This document shows, piece by piece, positions 11,579 to 23,389 of a DNA stretch of 64,000 nucleotides. Within the stretch, counting starts at the first letter, position 1; each line of letters begins with the position of its first letter. Source of the DNA: Pseudeuparius sepicola (lineage: Eukaryota; Arthropoda; Insecta; Coleoptera; Anthribidae); the NCBI GenBank assembly GCA_963920635.1, contig OY987298.1, positions 41,819,787 to 41,883,786 on the forward strand. Reading direction: 5' to 3'. The notes under the pieces are model-generated. The model made no database searches. It was not told the DNA's origin and saw only the letters and a program-made list of their open reading frames with translations. The translations under genes were made by a program, and so were the position numbers.

Positions 11579-12362
11579 ATAGGGCTACAGGCCTACACTC
11601 GCTAAAAAAAAGTAACGCGCCGCTGCTCTACGCTCTACCCTATGGGTGGTTGTGGAAATTTGCAATTTTTACAGATAATTTGTATTTTAAAACAAATACT
11701 TTATTCAGTTGATTGCCGATCAGAAATTTATTATCCCAAGGTGTCCCAAGAGATGGCTAATTATTAGTATAAAAAAATTGCGGCCTGAAAATCAGTTGTA
11801 AAATAGGTAGGTAGGTAGATACCTACTCCACAAAAGACTTGTCAAAAAATTATGAGTGTGAAATCAGCAATGAGTTTTCTAGCAATGACTTCTCCGAGCG
11901 GCGCTCGGATACATTTCTGCTGCCTAGGGACTTAAAATAACAGTAAAGTGATAAAAACTGACGTGTTTGTTAAATTATTGTGTGCGCCTGTGAAGAAAGC
12001 AATAAACAGTTCGTCACAGCAACCGACATCATAAAAAAACGTGGATACCTACCAGCAGTAATTTTCAAAGGTACCTAGGTACCTAATTCTGCAAGCAGAT
12101 TTATTCCACTCTGACATGCGGCAACGTCGCGGTATTCCCCTTCCTAATCTAACGTTATTCCCCTCCATCTCCTAGGGAGAGGTTAGACCTCCCCTCTCAG
12201 CGCTTCTAGTGACGATCCAGCGGCGTGCATTGAGCACGGATAAAGATTGATTTGCCCCATTTTCTAAACATCGATTAAAAAAATTTTTTTTTCATTTTTC
12301 GGTTTTATGAACGTCCCCGATTACGTGGTTAAAATTTCTGTACCTATCAAAGATACACCCTG
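11571..12362. repeat. Dispersed non-coding repeat ending in the TIR
   Basis: This is the partner of 6095-6790. Here the right end retains the inverted terminus, ending ACACCCTG before TA, which shows that the family ends in the TIR. Confidence 0.7.
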
Positions 12363-12387
12363 TATATTCCTATCTTCGATATGGAAT

Positions 12388-12837
12388 TTAAAAACTTTCA
12401 TCGCTAATATCTTCCCAGATATTAAAGCAAACGTGCGACATATTATTAATAATCTCTATAAAACTAAAATAATTTAATAATAGAAGCATGTACACATGTG
12501 TGAACACGCAGAATGCTGCCTTGTATAATGCATAGGGATATTCAAAAATACTATTCCAGAAACAACTTTGCGATATGCGATAATACCTTCCCGCCGGGAT
12601 ATTATCGAGCATTATGATAAACAGGGGTATAGCATAAACAAGCAAAACTAATATTAAAGTGCATCTGTTGCGGAAGTTCACTATCTGAAAATTTTCCAAG
12701 AGAAACCAAGTGCAAAAGATACACTTCCTATAATAGCGCGTCCTGAAACTGCAAGCAGTTGCGGGAAAGTTACCAAATAGCGAACTGGGATCGATGCTTT
12801 GAAATTGGGATATGTTTGCCTTAAAAGAATATATCAA
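12388..12837 (-). other. Unrecognised open frame with two hydrophobic segments
   Basis: A 149-codon minus-strand frame has no ATG near its upstream end (it opens at a TTG), so if real it would be an internal exon. The middle contains LILVLLVYAIPLFIIML, and the C-terminal part contains ALYKAAFCVFTHVYMLLLLN; both could span a membrane. The pattern is loosely like an exon of an insect chemoreceptor, but no diagnostic motif is present. A 60-codon frame just upstream (12834-13019, other frame) might be a preceding piece. It may also be chance. The remainder of 12840-13430 shows nothing assignable. Confidence 0.2.
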
Positions 12838-13430
12838 GTTATCCTCAGAAATATGTTAATAGAAAATGTACTTTGAGTTATTGGTTGATTATCAAATTTA
12901 AAAATATTTTTGGTCAGCGAAGCTTCTTGTATAGATAAACATTTTTGAAGATCGTATATAGTTTCTCTATTCATATATCCATCTAAAACATTCCAATATA
13001 CTTCAGTTTTATCGCTCAAAAAAAGCTTCGAATGTGTTTACCCCACTTCGGTTATACGCACAATTTTCTACCCCATATTTTTTTGATGTCCACATTTTGC
13101 GAAAGAGAAATCAAACTGAACTACACTAAAAATTTCACCCCGGAAACTTTCCAAATCTCCTTTCCCTACTCTAAAAACTCCCCGAGCAGAAAGTTTGTCT
13201 ATGTCTGTTTGTCCCTTCCGTTCGCACACATAAAAACAAGTCAATTTGTCTTCATCTTGCACTTCCTTATTGAAAACACCATAATCGATTCGGTATGTGG
13301 AAATGGGACGACACGTGAAATGAGGCTTCCTTTTTGTTGGGTTGGCTTCGTTTTCTTTTTTAGACGTCAAAATATATTTAATCGCACCTGAAGAAAAACG
13401 GTTTTTTGTCATACGCTCCCAAAAATAGCT

Positions 13431-13460
13431 ATTTTACGGACTCATTTAAGTCCGTAAAAT
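13431..13460. repeat. Perfect 12-bp inverted repeat
   Basis: ATTTTACGGACT and AGTCCGTAAAAT flank a 6-nt loop, about 40 bp beyond the 3' side of the Crypton-like fragment. GGCAATCTTTACGG just after it also occurs near 26970. Confidence 0.7.
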
Positions 13461-13496
13461 GCTTCTTTTTCGGCCTAAAAGTCGTCATGGCAATCT

Positions 13497-13688
13497 TTAC
13501 GGGCTACTCCAAAATTCCTTAGAATGTTCTTCATAGTAAATGTCACGAGACTTCACAGGAAGTAAATCCAACACGACTTCTTTGACACGAGACTTCACAG
13601 GAAGTAAATCCAACACGATTTCTTTGGCCTTATTAGCAATATATTCGGGATTTTGGAAAGTTTTAAAATTTATGTCACTTTCTGACAA
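13497..13688 (-). pseudogene. Crypton-like recombinase N-terminal fragment with duplicated segment
   Basis: The minus-strand frame contains VLDLLPVKSR twice, 14 residues apart, from a tandem duplication of about 42 bp (13537-13625). The segment corresponds to LDLLPTKSREKYNYAY near the start of the tyrosine recombinase at 26.6 kb. The fragment continues with NIYYEE-like sequence and stops. No catalytic region is present. I read it as a relic of the same Crypton-like family. Confidence 0.5.
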
Positions 13689-13699
13689 ATTTCGAATGA

Positions 13700-15950
13700 C
13701 ATGACAAAATTATCAAATAAACAAACTTGTTGCCATGATTTCAAAAATTATGGAAAATTTGCAAATTTAAGCGTTCTGAAGAAGTGTAAAAAGCGTATAA
13801 CAAAATTTATATATATAACAAATAGTGTTTGTCACACAATTTTAACAAAAATAACTATTTCATTATTATTTTTATGTACATGCATTTGGTTCCTATTAAC
13901 TTGTTGTATGTCTATGCTTGCCCTAGATTTTTGTGATGTAGAACTCAATTGCGGTTACGTTAAATTTAATCACAGAAAATGTATTCAAAACAGATCGCTC
14001 CTTAATGACAGCTGTCGAATGGACTCCAACTTTTATTCTTAATATTTTCCAAATGCATTGATATTGAGGTCCACTATTAGATATTGGCTAATCTACGAAG
14101 TTGAAAGATTGTATTTTAGGAAAATATCATTTTATAAGGAATGCAATCTGCTAGTTTTTGGTTTTTGGTGACGAAAATTTGAGTTCATTTGACAGGTATT
14201 GTTAAAGATCTTTCTGTTGTGGAGCTATATATTTTCTGTGATATAATCAATCATATTGTATGTGCAGGGGGTCCCAGAGTTGGGCCTCAGAGCTGTTGTA
14301 AAACACGGACAAACGAAAATTTTTGAACTGGGGTATTAACTTAAATAATTGTAAATTAAAATATTCAATATTTTATTGTGTGTTCAGAATTTATCTGGAA
14401 CACCCCTGTAAAATTGTGAAGCTCTGCATAATTTTTACGATTTGGTGCATTTGTGCAGGGCCGTATGAACCCCCAACCCCCCCCCCCCCCCCCACCCCCA
14501 CCCCGAAATTCCACCATTGTATATGCAGCAGTATCGAGTTCTGTCATCAGAATATGCTTTCAAATAAAACAAAACATAACTGACAACATTGGACAACAGT
14601 AAACGGTGAACGGTGGTGCATGGCTGGAGAATAGGGGATTCCCAGAGTCTTTTATGAATAGATTAGTACTAATTTGTATTTGAAGATTTATTTATTATTT
14701 TTATAAAAGGTACAGTTAGGCAAGTGGCGCGAAGAAATCTTTTACTATACCTACTGGCAATTCTAAAGGTGTCGTCAGTGTCGTCAGGCCAGGCGAAGAA
14801 TGTGTAGGAATATATCCGTAATAATGAAAAATCAAATAAAGTAGAAAAGGGATAGGTATAAATGCGAGAAGGAATATTCAGCTATTATTATAATTAATAT
14901 TTAATATTTTTAAAGGTTTAATGTTAAACTTGTTCAACTTAAGCTTGTTTCAGTTTTTTTTATTAAAAACCAGTTAAGAATAGTAGTTTTTTTAAGCCTT
15001 AAAGCTATTTCAACTTCAACAGCCACTGGCCCAACCCCTTCAGGACCGGCTCAAGGCGGGTGCGAACGGTGCGGCGTACGCGGCCTGCGTTTTGATTGGC
15101 CCCGCGCCTCCGAGTCCCGTGTACAGGGTTATCCAGTCAGTAGCGTATTTCTAACAAATTTCGCCTGCGGCGCATTTTACAGGTTTATTTTAAATGCACT
15201 TGTTTGAAAGAAATTCACAAAAATTGTCCCTCCCCACCCGAAATTAATTTCTATATAAGTACGTCACTGAAGTGATCTAAACACATCGCCCCGGCCTACT
15301 TTTTTTTTAAATATATACATACGTCATGGTGGCAGCATTATTCCACGGCCGGCTATGATTTTTTTTTCGATGCAATTTTTTAGAAAATGGTATTAGGGAT
15401 TTTTATCGGAAATCTGACAACGTAGCTTTATTCAGCACCCCCTGAAACCCCAATGTCCCAAGTTTTATTAATTTACTTATATCCGACATATATTAACATT
15501 TCTACAGATCTTGGAGCTATTAGGGGAATTACACCAATAACGAAACGCGTCTGAAAATCTAATATATTTTTCCAAAAACTCTGTATATCTCGAAAACAAT
15601 ATACGGTTCAATTGCCATATTTTGACGTCAAGAATATGCGGTTAATGGCCCTATTTTCTGGAATACCCTGTATACCTCTAGGATGTTGGAGAAAATTGCT
15701 GTTTTATATAGATACCTAATATTATTTTAAATATACAAAAATAAATAAGATTGAGATTAAGTTTGGCAGCATTGTGGGGGGGGGGGTGGAACAAGAACGA
15801 GGTAAGTAGTCCCAAAACATGAGAAATTTTTTAATGGAAAATGGAAATTTGCATAGACGTGCACCAGGGATTCAACCCCCTGGTTGAAATTTCTGCAATT
15901 AAACCATCTCTCAAGAGATAGTTGTTTTAAATTGGAAATCCAGATCCTTC
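13700..15950. other. Unassigned stretch with a poly-C tract
   Basis: No gene, transposon end or structured RNA could be supported. A C-rich run of about 40 bp lies at 14468-14508. A G-rich run of 11 lies near 15780. TACCCTGTATACC near 15665 resembles a mariner-type end without a visible partner. The plus-strand frame 13701-14042 has no recognisable motif. Confidence 0.5.
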
Positions 15951-16009
15951 TCTCAATGACTTGCCATTTCCTCTAACAATAAAGAAGAAGAGCCCTTAAC
16001 GCTGGAAAA

Positions 16010-16216
16010 GACTTGGCATAAAACTGCATGATTTAATAAATCAATCATAATTCCTAGGAACGCGCATAAATTGCCAATTTCCGGAAAATTCCGGGTATCG
16101 CATTAAATATTTATGCACCTCCACAGCTCTATAGCACTTCCGGCGACATTTCAGTTACAGTTTGCAACTGGTTTACTTTCTTTTATTTACCTTGATACGA
16201 GTTTACGACGATGATG
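16010..16216. repeat. Promoter-like block, copy 1 (partner 20214-20427)
   Basis: About 210 bp shared with 20.2-20.4 kb in the same orientation. Shared landmarks in order are AAAACTGCATGAT, TAATAAATCAATCATAATT, GCATTAAATAT, CTATA, GGCGACATTTCAGTT and GAGTTT-CG-CGA-GATGG. The spacing from the TATA-like T to the A of TCAGTT is 23 in both copies. It could be a duplicated regulatory region or an old repeat. Confidence 0.6.
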
Positions 16217-16636
16217 GGGGGCTTTATGGAATTTCGATACAGAGGATGGAAAACAGTTAGACACAAAATGAATTACATGCTTACCTACTTTCTGTCTGAT
16301 TTGGGTGCTTTGAGACCGTGGTCGACGTCCGACTACTGTTCCTAACGTTATATTACGAAAGCGGTCTCCTTTGCGGGTAGAAAAAAAGACCTGACTTTTT
16401 CAGTGGTGGCATTTTGCCATCCCTAGCCACCTTGTCGCACAATCCAGCAAGTTTATTGTAAGAGATAGAAGAAAACTTTTATATTAAAAATTAATGGCAT
16501 TGAGAAAGTTTATATGTAACCGGGCGCTCAGATAGTTTCAGAAAATTACAGCGAATTACACAAAAACGCGGTGCTAGTATTAGAAAAGGCATCCTGTATA
16601 CTCACTTCAAATTAGAATATCGTTTGCTTGACTTAA

Positions 16637-16974
16637 GAGGGGGTTGCCGACAGCGAAAATGACGTTAGATTTCGTATTTTTTTAAGTTGTATAGCATAGA
16701 ATCTAATAACATTTTACCTGGCAAAAATTTACTACAAACATCTCTGTCTTCATTTTAATCATAAGATCTTAAAAGCATATGCACTTGAAGTATTATTTTT
16801 CCCAAGATTTTCATAACCTATAAAACGAAACACTGATTGTAAGATCTTATGATTAGAATGAAGACAGAGATGTTTGTACTAAATTTTTTCCAGGTAAAAT
16901 GTTATTAGATTTTATGCTATACAACTTAAAAAAATACGATTTCTAACGTCACTTTCGCTGTCGGCAACCCCCTC
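16637..16974. mobile_element. Palindromic MITE with TTAA flanks
   Basis: Arms of about 125 bp are inverted around a centre of about 80 bp. They start GAGGGGGTTGCCGACAGCGA and end in the reverse complement. TTAA lies immediately outside both ends (16633-16636 and 16975-16978), which matches piggyBac-type target duplication. No coding capacity. Confidence 0.8.
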
Positions 16975-17096
16975 TTAATAAGAACATAACATTCTTGTTC
17001 CACAAGTATTGAAAAATATACACTCTTTATACGTTCCAAATCTGATAAATATCTATTACCCATTTTTACAAGCTTTTATTTAACTTGCCCTTGTTA

Positions 17097-17166
17097 GTAT
17101 GTATGTATGTATGTATGTATGTATGTATGTATGTATGTATGTATGTATGTATGTATGTATGTATGT
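17097..17166. repeat. (ATGT)n microsatellite
   Basis: About 17 repeats of GTAT/ATGT. A shorter run in the same position relative to shared flanks occurs at 35750, so the array belongs to the repeat family rather than arising by chance. Confidence 0.95.
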
Positions 17167-18040
17167 ACGTGTGGGTCGAATCTTGTAATCTGAATTAGGA
17201 CCACTTCTTGATATCCGATTGAGCTGAAATTTTGCGTACACCTTTAGTTCTGGTGACAATACAATATGCAATACTCAATATTGCAATACTATCAAAATGG
17301 CAGTCGCCACAAGATGGCGGATGATGTATTATTTCTCAATCCCCTTAATATGAATATCAAATGGCTTGAAGATTAGAACACGATATCCCCCTTAATAAGG
17401 GTATCAAATGAAAGGACTTGAAATGTAGAAAACGATAAAGTTAGTGACATGTAACTAAATTCAATACGGCCGCCGCACCAAGATAGCGGATTACTTTTTC
17501 TTTTCAACCCCCTTAATATGAGTATCAAATAAAAGGGCTTGAAAAGTAGAAAGCGATAAAGTTAGTGACATGTCTCTAAATTCGATATGGCCGCCGCTCC
17601 AAGATGACGGATTACGTTTTCTTTTCAACTCCCTTAATGTGGGTATCAAATTAAAGGGTTTGGAGAGTAGAAAACGATAAAGTTAGTGACATCACACTAA
17701 ATTCAATATGGCCACCTCTCCAAGATGGCGGATTACATTTTCTTTTCAACCCCCATGGGTATCAAATGAAAGAGCTTGAAGAGTAGAAAACGATGAAGTT
17801 AGTGTCATCACACTAAATTCAATATGGCTGCTGCTTTTTAGATGGCGGAGTACATTTTCTTTTCAACCCGTTTAATATGGGTATCAAATTATCAAATGAA
17901 AGAGCTTGAAGAGAACAAGACGAGTACAAAATAATAAGGTAAGTGACGTCATACTAAATCCAATCGAGGCCAACGATAAAGACAGGCCATGGCGCTAACG
18001 CATAATCGCGTAGTCACGTGGCTAACTTAGTCCTATATAA
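17166..18040. repeat. Helitron-associated tandem repeats, period about 120 bp
   Basis: Five to six diverged units each contain AAGATGGCGGATTAC or a variant, a TATCAAAT-AAAGGGCTTGAA motif and CGATAAAGTTAGTGAC. The start, GATTGAGCTGAAATTTTG after the ATGT run, matches 35.8 kb. The right side has TCCTATATAATAAAAGGCAT near 18031, which resembles the 5' TC terminus of insect Helitrons (family knowledge). The exact element limits are not defined. Confidence 0.55.
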
Positions 18041-18593
18041 TAAAAGGCATTTTTGGAGATAAGTAGGAAAACCAAATTTCGTAACAATTTGGCGAGTTTT
18101 CTTTCATCTAGTACATTATTGGTTTTGTGCATCCAGGCTTTCTCCAATTGTTTTTTCAAAATTTTCAACCTGCCTCAGCTGTTTTGGGTTGAGAGTTAAA
18201 CGGCACTCCACTCAAATATTTTGGCACATTCTCAAAAATTGTTGGGACAGCACCTTCCTTTAGCTTAGGTGATATTCTCTATAGGTATTTTTCTCCCACA
18301 ACACATTTGTCCACTTTAATTATTTCACTTTTTTGAAAATCTGTTAGCCACACATACTTAAGGGTTTTTTAGAAATTAAATCTCAGTTGGAATTTGACGA
18401 ATCCATTTTTGGCGCAAATTTTCATCCCGAGGCAAAGCAAATGTTGTTATGGTGACATTTTCTTCCTGGCTTTTGTAATATCACAGACTAACGAGTAGAT
18501 ATTTATTCTGTGGTAATATGTATAAATATAATATAAACAGACCCAATATTTGGTATTTAGGATATTTTTTACGAAATTAAAATGAAAACTCAC

Positions 18594-19040
18594 CTCAGTA
18601 TACTGTAAATATTGACGAGGTCCCAGTTGACTGGCAGCGTGAAAGGCCGAATAGGAACCGTATCAGGACGTGGGTCGACAACGAAAATCCTCGAGTACGT
18701 TACAACACTGATTCATTTCGCACAAGGTGAATGGTGAATACAAAACACATAAACCCGAACGTTGTCAACGGGATCAGCTTCCAGCCACCCGGACCGTCTG
18801 AACTCGCGGATCTCCCATAAGCAGTTCACCAGTTCACCCGTCTGGGTCCCAGGCTCCACAGTTCATGTCCATTCCGGGGGAAGAATTGCCCTTACAGCGC
18901 TCACGCGTCGGCGCGAGCGGCACCAATACTCCTGCACCGCACGGCTCCCACCCAGAGGCCATAATAACACCTGGGCGGTTCCCCTCCCCCAGGATACACG
19001 CGCACTAGACACAAACTCGTTTCTAAAATATAAACTAAGA
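18594..19040 (-). other. Possible non-coding exon
   Basis: On the minus strand a GC-richer block ends in CTGAG followed by GTGAGT, a good splice donor, at about 18593. Short ATG frames inside all stop early, so if transcribed it would be 5' untranslated. Nothing else supports it. Outside it, 18040-18590 and 19040-20200 show no supported feature. Confidence 0.15.
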
Positions 19041-20213
19041 CGTTTAAAAACACTTTAAATATTTAAAACTTCTCAAAACCCAAGCTGCCGCTTTCAGTTA
19101 TGTGACAAATGACATGTAATGTCGGAGTTTTTTTTACCTTTTATTTTTTCATCACATTAAGGTACAGGTGATGACCTTGACCTTCTTTCCTTAATACCTG
19201 GTACAACGCATTAGGTATAATAACTTTTTAGAATCCTATAGCTTAAATCAGGTAGTGAATGAACCTACCCGAAACCCGAGTCTCTAAAGTATCCCAAACT
19301 GCACAAACACATTCTGTCTTCTATAGTAAAAATGTTGCTGGTACTTTTCAGCAACTCTCAAGTTCAACGCTATAGAATTTTTTTGATTATTATATTATTT
19401 CAACTTTTCAAAAAATAAAATTAACTAAATAAAAATAAAAACGTAAATTTTGTTACAATTGACATCGGTCTCCCCTACCTACCTAACTTTTGAGATATTC
19501 CATACTTTCAACAGGAAGATCACTAATCATCATATATATATTTTTAATATTTTTGTCAATGTATCTAGGACTTTAAACTAAATATAAAGTTGAAATTTTA
19601 TATAGGTTTATTTGAGTATAATTAAGGGTACAATGCGTATTTACAAGTGGATCTAGAAACAGATTTCTCGGAATGGGATCGAAATATACGTACGGTTGGA
19701 ATCAGTCGAAACCAAACGCTCTGAAGCCATTTTCTTCTATTTTTTTTTTATTCTGTTCTGGGTATTATTAATCCAAAAGTCTTAAGAAAATGGTTTTACA
19801 TCGTTCGGTTTGTATGATTATAGAGAACAAAAGTGTTCAGCTGGAACATATTCTTGTTTGCTGCCCTTACATACCCCTTCAAGCACCTTTCTCCAAACTA
19901 CATAACAAATTCCTACTCCTGCTTCTACATGAAATGCCTTCCTTCTGCTTTTATCAATATAAAAGGCAGGGGAAATACTTATTTAGTTGGAAAACCTTTT
20001 CATATAACATTCTTGTTTGCTTCACTTACAGTATATGAACATAAAGTGTATTAAACCGTTTGCATCGGTGAGCCTCTTTATTCGAAACGTCTGCATCTCG
20101 GAGAATACGATTCTCACCAGAAAGTAGCTTTGCATTGGAAATATATAGATCCAGCCTGAGCCCAGCGCAGCTCTTCAATAAGCGCATAAAAATATCCTTA
20201 ATGTACTCTTACA

Positions 20214-20427
20214 GAAAAGACGGCACAAAACTGCATGATGTAATAAATCAATCATAATTACGAGCCCAAATAAGTTATCAATTTCTCCGAGACTCCCCGG
20301 ACGGGCATTAAATATGCATGCTCCCCAAAAGCGCTATATACCGCTCGGCGACATTTCAGTTTGAGTTTACATCTGTGCTCGCTCCTTTTCTTTCTTTATT
20401 TCGATGCGAGTTTGCGGCGACGATGGT
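20214..20427. repeat. Promoter-like block, copy 2 (partner 16010-16216)
   Basis: This copy has CTATATACC followed 23 nt later by the A of TCAGTT. It is then followed by a pyrimidine-rich stretch and GACGATGGTAAAG, an ATG directly followed by a GT-AAG donor-like sequence. An ATG at the exon end is seen in some insect cuticle-type genes (family knowledge), but no downstream exon was found. 20430-20926 holds nothing else assignable. Confidence 0.55.
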
Positions 20428-20926
20428 AAAGCAGTCGCGTATTCATGAAATTTCAAAATTCCTTTTGGGGGCGAATACCTGATTCCTATATTTTTAAATA
20501 CCCGTTTAAAAAAAATCATTAAAATTCATTGAAAAACAAATTTCTATGATACGCCATTGCGGTAAAGTATCAGAATCAAAATAGTACCTAACTTCTTTAA
20601 TTTGTATTTTATTTTTCGTCATTTTACGTTCAGCGGCTGTGAAGTCCGACCGCTGAGCGAGGAATAACAGCCCATGGCTATTTACTACATAATTTCGGCA
20701 TAACCAAGCGAATTAAAGTTGTGTTTCGGCAAATCGGTTTTAAATGTTCTCAAATATGTTTATATAAAAAAATTGTTCGTGTAGGTATCGTTTATTATTT
20801 AGTTTTTCGTGATGTAGTTACATAACAGTTATGAAAGTGCATTTTAGAATTTTAGAATAGGCAGATGTTTTTTCGAAGTGAAATTGTTATATTTTTAATC
20901 GTTTTAAGCTAAAAATTAAGAATATA

Positions 20927-23386
20927 CAGGGTTAACTATGAATTAGTACAAACAATTTATCACGTGCGCAGGGTGGCATAAGAAAACGTAGAAAAATATT
21001 TTTAGATTTTTTTTTACGATCTTTAAAAAAAAAGAGTTAAAACCCCTATTTTCCCTGTAAATCTCCACCAATAATTACGTCATCCAATATGGCTTCGGAA
21101 CGTACTGTCAGCTGGAAGTGATTTTCCGCGGTGTTGCCGTTGATTTAGGGTGAAAATACCTTTTTACTCAAACAAATTTAAAAAATACATAAATAACAAT
21201 CGATTTAAATCTGTACAGATGCAGCGCTATTAGATTCCCCTTACCTTAGCTCGAATCCGGAGCGGAGTACCGCGTGACACCACAAGCCGTCTCCCTTAAT
21301 ACCTCCGCAGCTCCTCTGATGAATTCTTGTCCACCATCTAACCTCCCTGAAGCCTCGGCGCTATAAATTAAGCGACGTATCGACAGGGTCGAGTCGATGA
21401 AAATACTTGGACAACTCGTCGGGTAGTTGTTGTCCTCCTACCAAGGAATATTTGGGCGGCAGCTGACGCGTCAAGTCAACCCGCCTACTTCCTCGTCGGG
21501 CACCTCGTTTACGACTGCTCCCCGTCCCCGCCTGGCGGGCGGACGGCAAACCACTCCGTCCGTCACTTCACAACTTACTACCTAGGCAACTCTACATACA
21601 TTATGATGGGCATGGTACAAGTAGAGGTTGGGGTGGTGCGTAATAATTATCGATATCGATATCGATGTCAATATTAGAAGTTAATTGCGTCTTCAAAAAA
21701 ATAATTTTCATAAGCAATCTTATTGAAAATCTTCTAAACTAAACAAAAATAATTCTGTGATTTCTTGACTGAACGCTTTGCAATGCAAAGACTGAACGTC
21801 TATGTGTACCGAATCGATGCTTTTATCTTGTTCGACGCGCATCTCTAATAACACTTCACATTAGTTTCGCTAGTAGCCGACGGAGGGCATTTGCGAATGT
21901 AACCTGGCGTTGTTTCCCAGTTTTGTCGTTTTGTCTTGGTTTTCGCGGTAATTCGTTCAGCGTCTTTGTGAAAATGCCGGAGTATTCGAACGCCAAGTTA
22001 ACGGACATGGTTATAATGAACGGGAAATGCAATGAAAGTGCACATCGAGCTGCTGCAGAATACCGTATTCTTTTTTGCTAATAGGGCAAATATGCCTAAC
22101 CCACGTACGTTCGTGAACGTTGTACAACGTATGTGAAACACTGGGGTTTTGCAAGCTCGAATGGGGGACCTGAAGGGCAAATGAATATGGACGATGTTGA
22201 GGCAGTGCTTGATTTGGTGGAATAGCAACCTTCCATAAGCACTACATCTATTGCAAGGAGATTAGGAATATCTCAGAACAAGGCAAGTAAAATAAAACCA
22301 ATAAAACTGACTTCTACCAAAGACTATCCCATCTGATGGGATTGTCTTTGCTTGCACCTAATACCTACATAAAATTTAAAATGTAACAATAAAATTATTG
22401 ACATTGATTCTAAGGGAAAACGGCCTTCACCCTTATCACATACAAAATGTCCAAGCATTAGAAGCAAATGATTTTCCGGTGAGAATGACCTACTGCACTT
22501 GGCTACGATGGTGCACCAGCGCGTTTTGCGAGACCTGTTCGTGCACTTTTAGACGACCAATGCCCCAACCGTTGGATCGGACGAGGAGGGCTAATTGGCT
22601 GGCCCCCTCGATCACCAGACTTGAATCCAATGGATTTTTGTATTTGTGGATTCATGAAGGCGATTGTGTACGAGCAGGAAATCGACAACGAGCAGTAGTT
22701 ACGTGAACGGATTGAAGGTGCAGCTGTTCAAATCCGGAATAATCATGAACTTTTTGCACGTATCCGGACTTCTTTAGTTAACCGAGTGAATTTGTGCATC
22801 GAGGTTAACGGGGGCCTTTTTGAACAGCTACTGTAGTGCTTTGCATGTGCAGTTGTGTTTTTTGGTTACCCTTCGGGGTTTTCCTCGCAGAAGGGGATCC
22901 ACCTCGTCGTGGTCGTCAGGCTGAATACCTCGCTTCAAACAAAACGAATAGCCGAGGGAAACCAAGAGATCCCCAACAGATTTAGAAAATGTGAATGTTG
23001 TGTTGTGTGACTTTTAATGTAAAAAAGCAAGAAAACAGAAAATGGTGCAATACAATCCTGGAAATGTCAGTAAGGTAGGTGTTTTATAGGCATTCTACAT
23101 GTTCCTTAGAAAGAAATCGTTTTTAAAAGGAAATCGAAATTTTGTGGTGAATCCTCGGATAAATTGATAGACGTGACAAAGCCGCGCTATTTCACTACCT
23201 GTCACTACCATTGACATAGACGAAATTTTAAGACACGTCGCGCGGGCGTCCATAGGCGGCGTTTTTTGAGACGTTTTTGAGGCGTTTTTAAGACAAATGT
23301 TAGATAATTTTTGAAATTTATTTTGGCAAGTCTAATTTTTCTTTATCTGTCATAAAATTTTTTGTACTAAGTGATAGTTAACCCTG
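20927..23386 (+). mobile_element. Degenerate mariner-type element (DD41D group)
   Basis: The left end CAGGGTTAACTATGAATTAG and the inverted right end CAGGGTTAACTATCACTTAG continue as imperfect inverted repeats for about 40 bp. TA lies outside both ends. The only recognisable content is the dead transposase at 21975-22840. At 2460 bp it is longer than a compact mariner and probably contains extra insertions. Confidence 0.7.
21975..22840 (+). pseudogene. DD41D mariner transposase, disrupted
   Basis: The N-terminal start MPEYSNAKLTDMVIMNGKC with an AHRAAAEY helix is readable, but stops follow within 35 codons and the frame changes. The central first-Asp region appears deleted. The C-terminal catalytic part reads DGAPAHFARPVRALLDD, then RWIGRGGLIGWPPRSPDLNP and MDF. 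The spacing between the second and third catalytic Asp is 41 residues, the DD41D (rosa/Visitor-like) pattern. The C-terminal tail with RERIEGAA continues to about 22840. Confidence 0.78.
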
Positions 23387-23389
23387 TAT

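Larger units (their letters stand above)
8819..12362. mobile_element. TIR element of 3.5 kb with TA target duplication, no transposase seen
   Basis: The left end CAGGGTGTAACTTTGATAAG and the inverted right end CAGGGTGTATCTTTGATAGG match over about 34 bp with two differences. TA flanks both sides. This is the pattern of Tc1/mariner-type non-autonomous elements. The interior holds internal duplications (9110-9930), a GC-rich block (10540-10900), a 166-bp tandem pair and the dispersed repeat shared with 6.1-6.8 kb. Open frames inside are short and overlap on several frames with no family resemblance, so none is called. Confidence 0.55.

Noticed and set aside
17080..17271. Open frame with repeated His-Thr-Tyr-Ile
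   Set aside because: It is only the translation of the ATGT microsatellite.
21361..21549. 62-codon minus frame, Arg/Ser-rich
   Set aside because: No ATG start, GC-rich background and location inside a dead mariner element.
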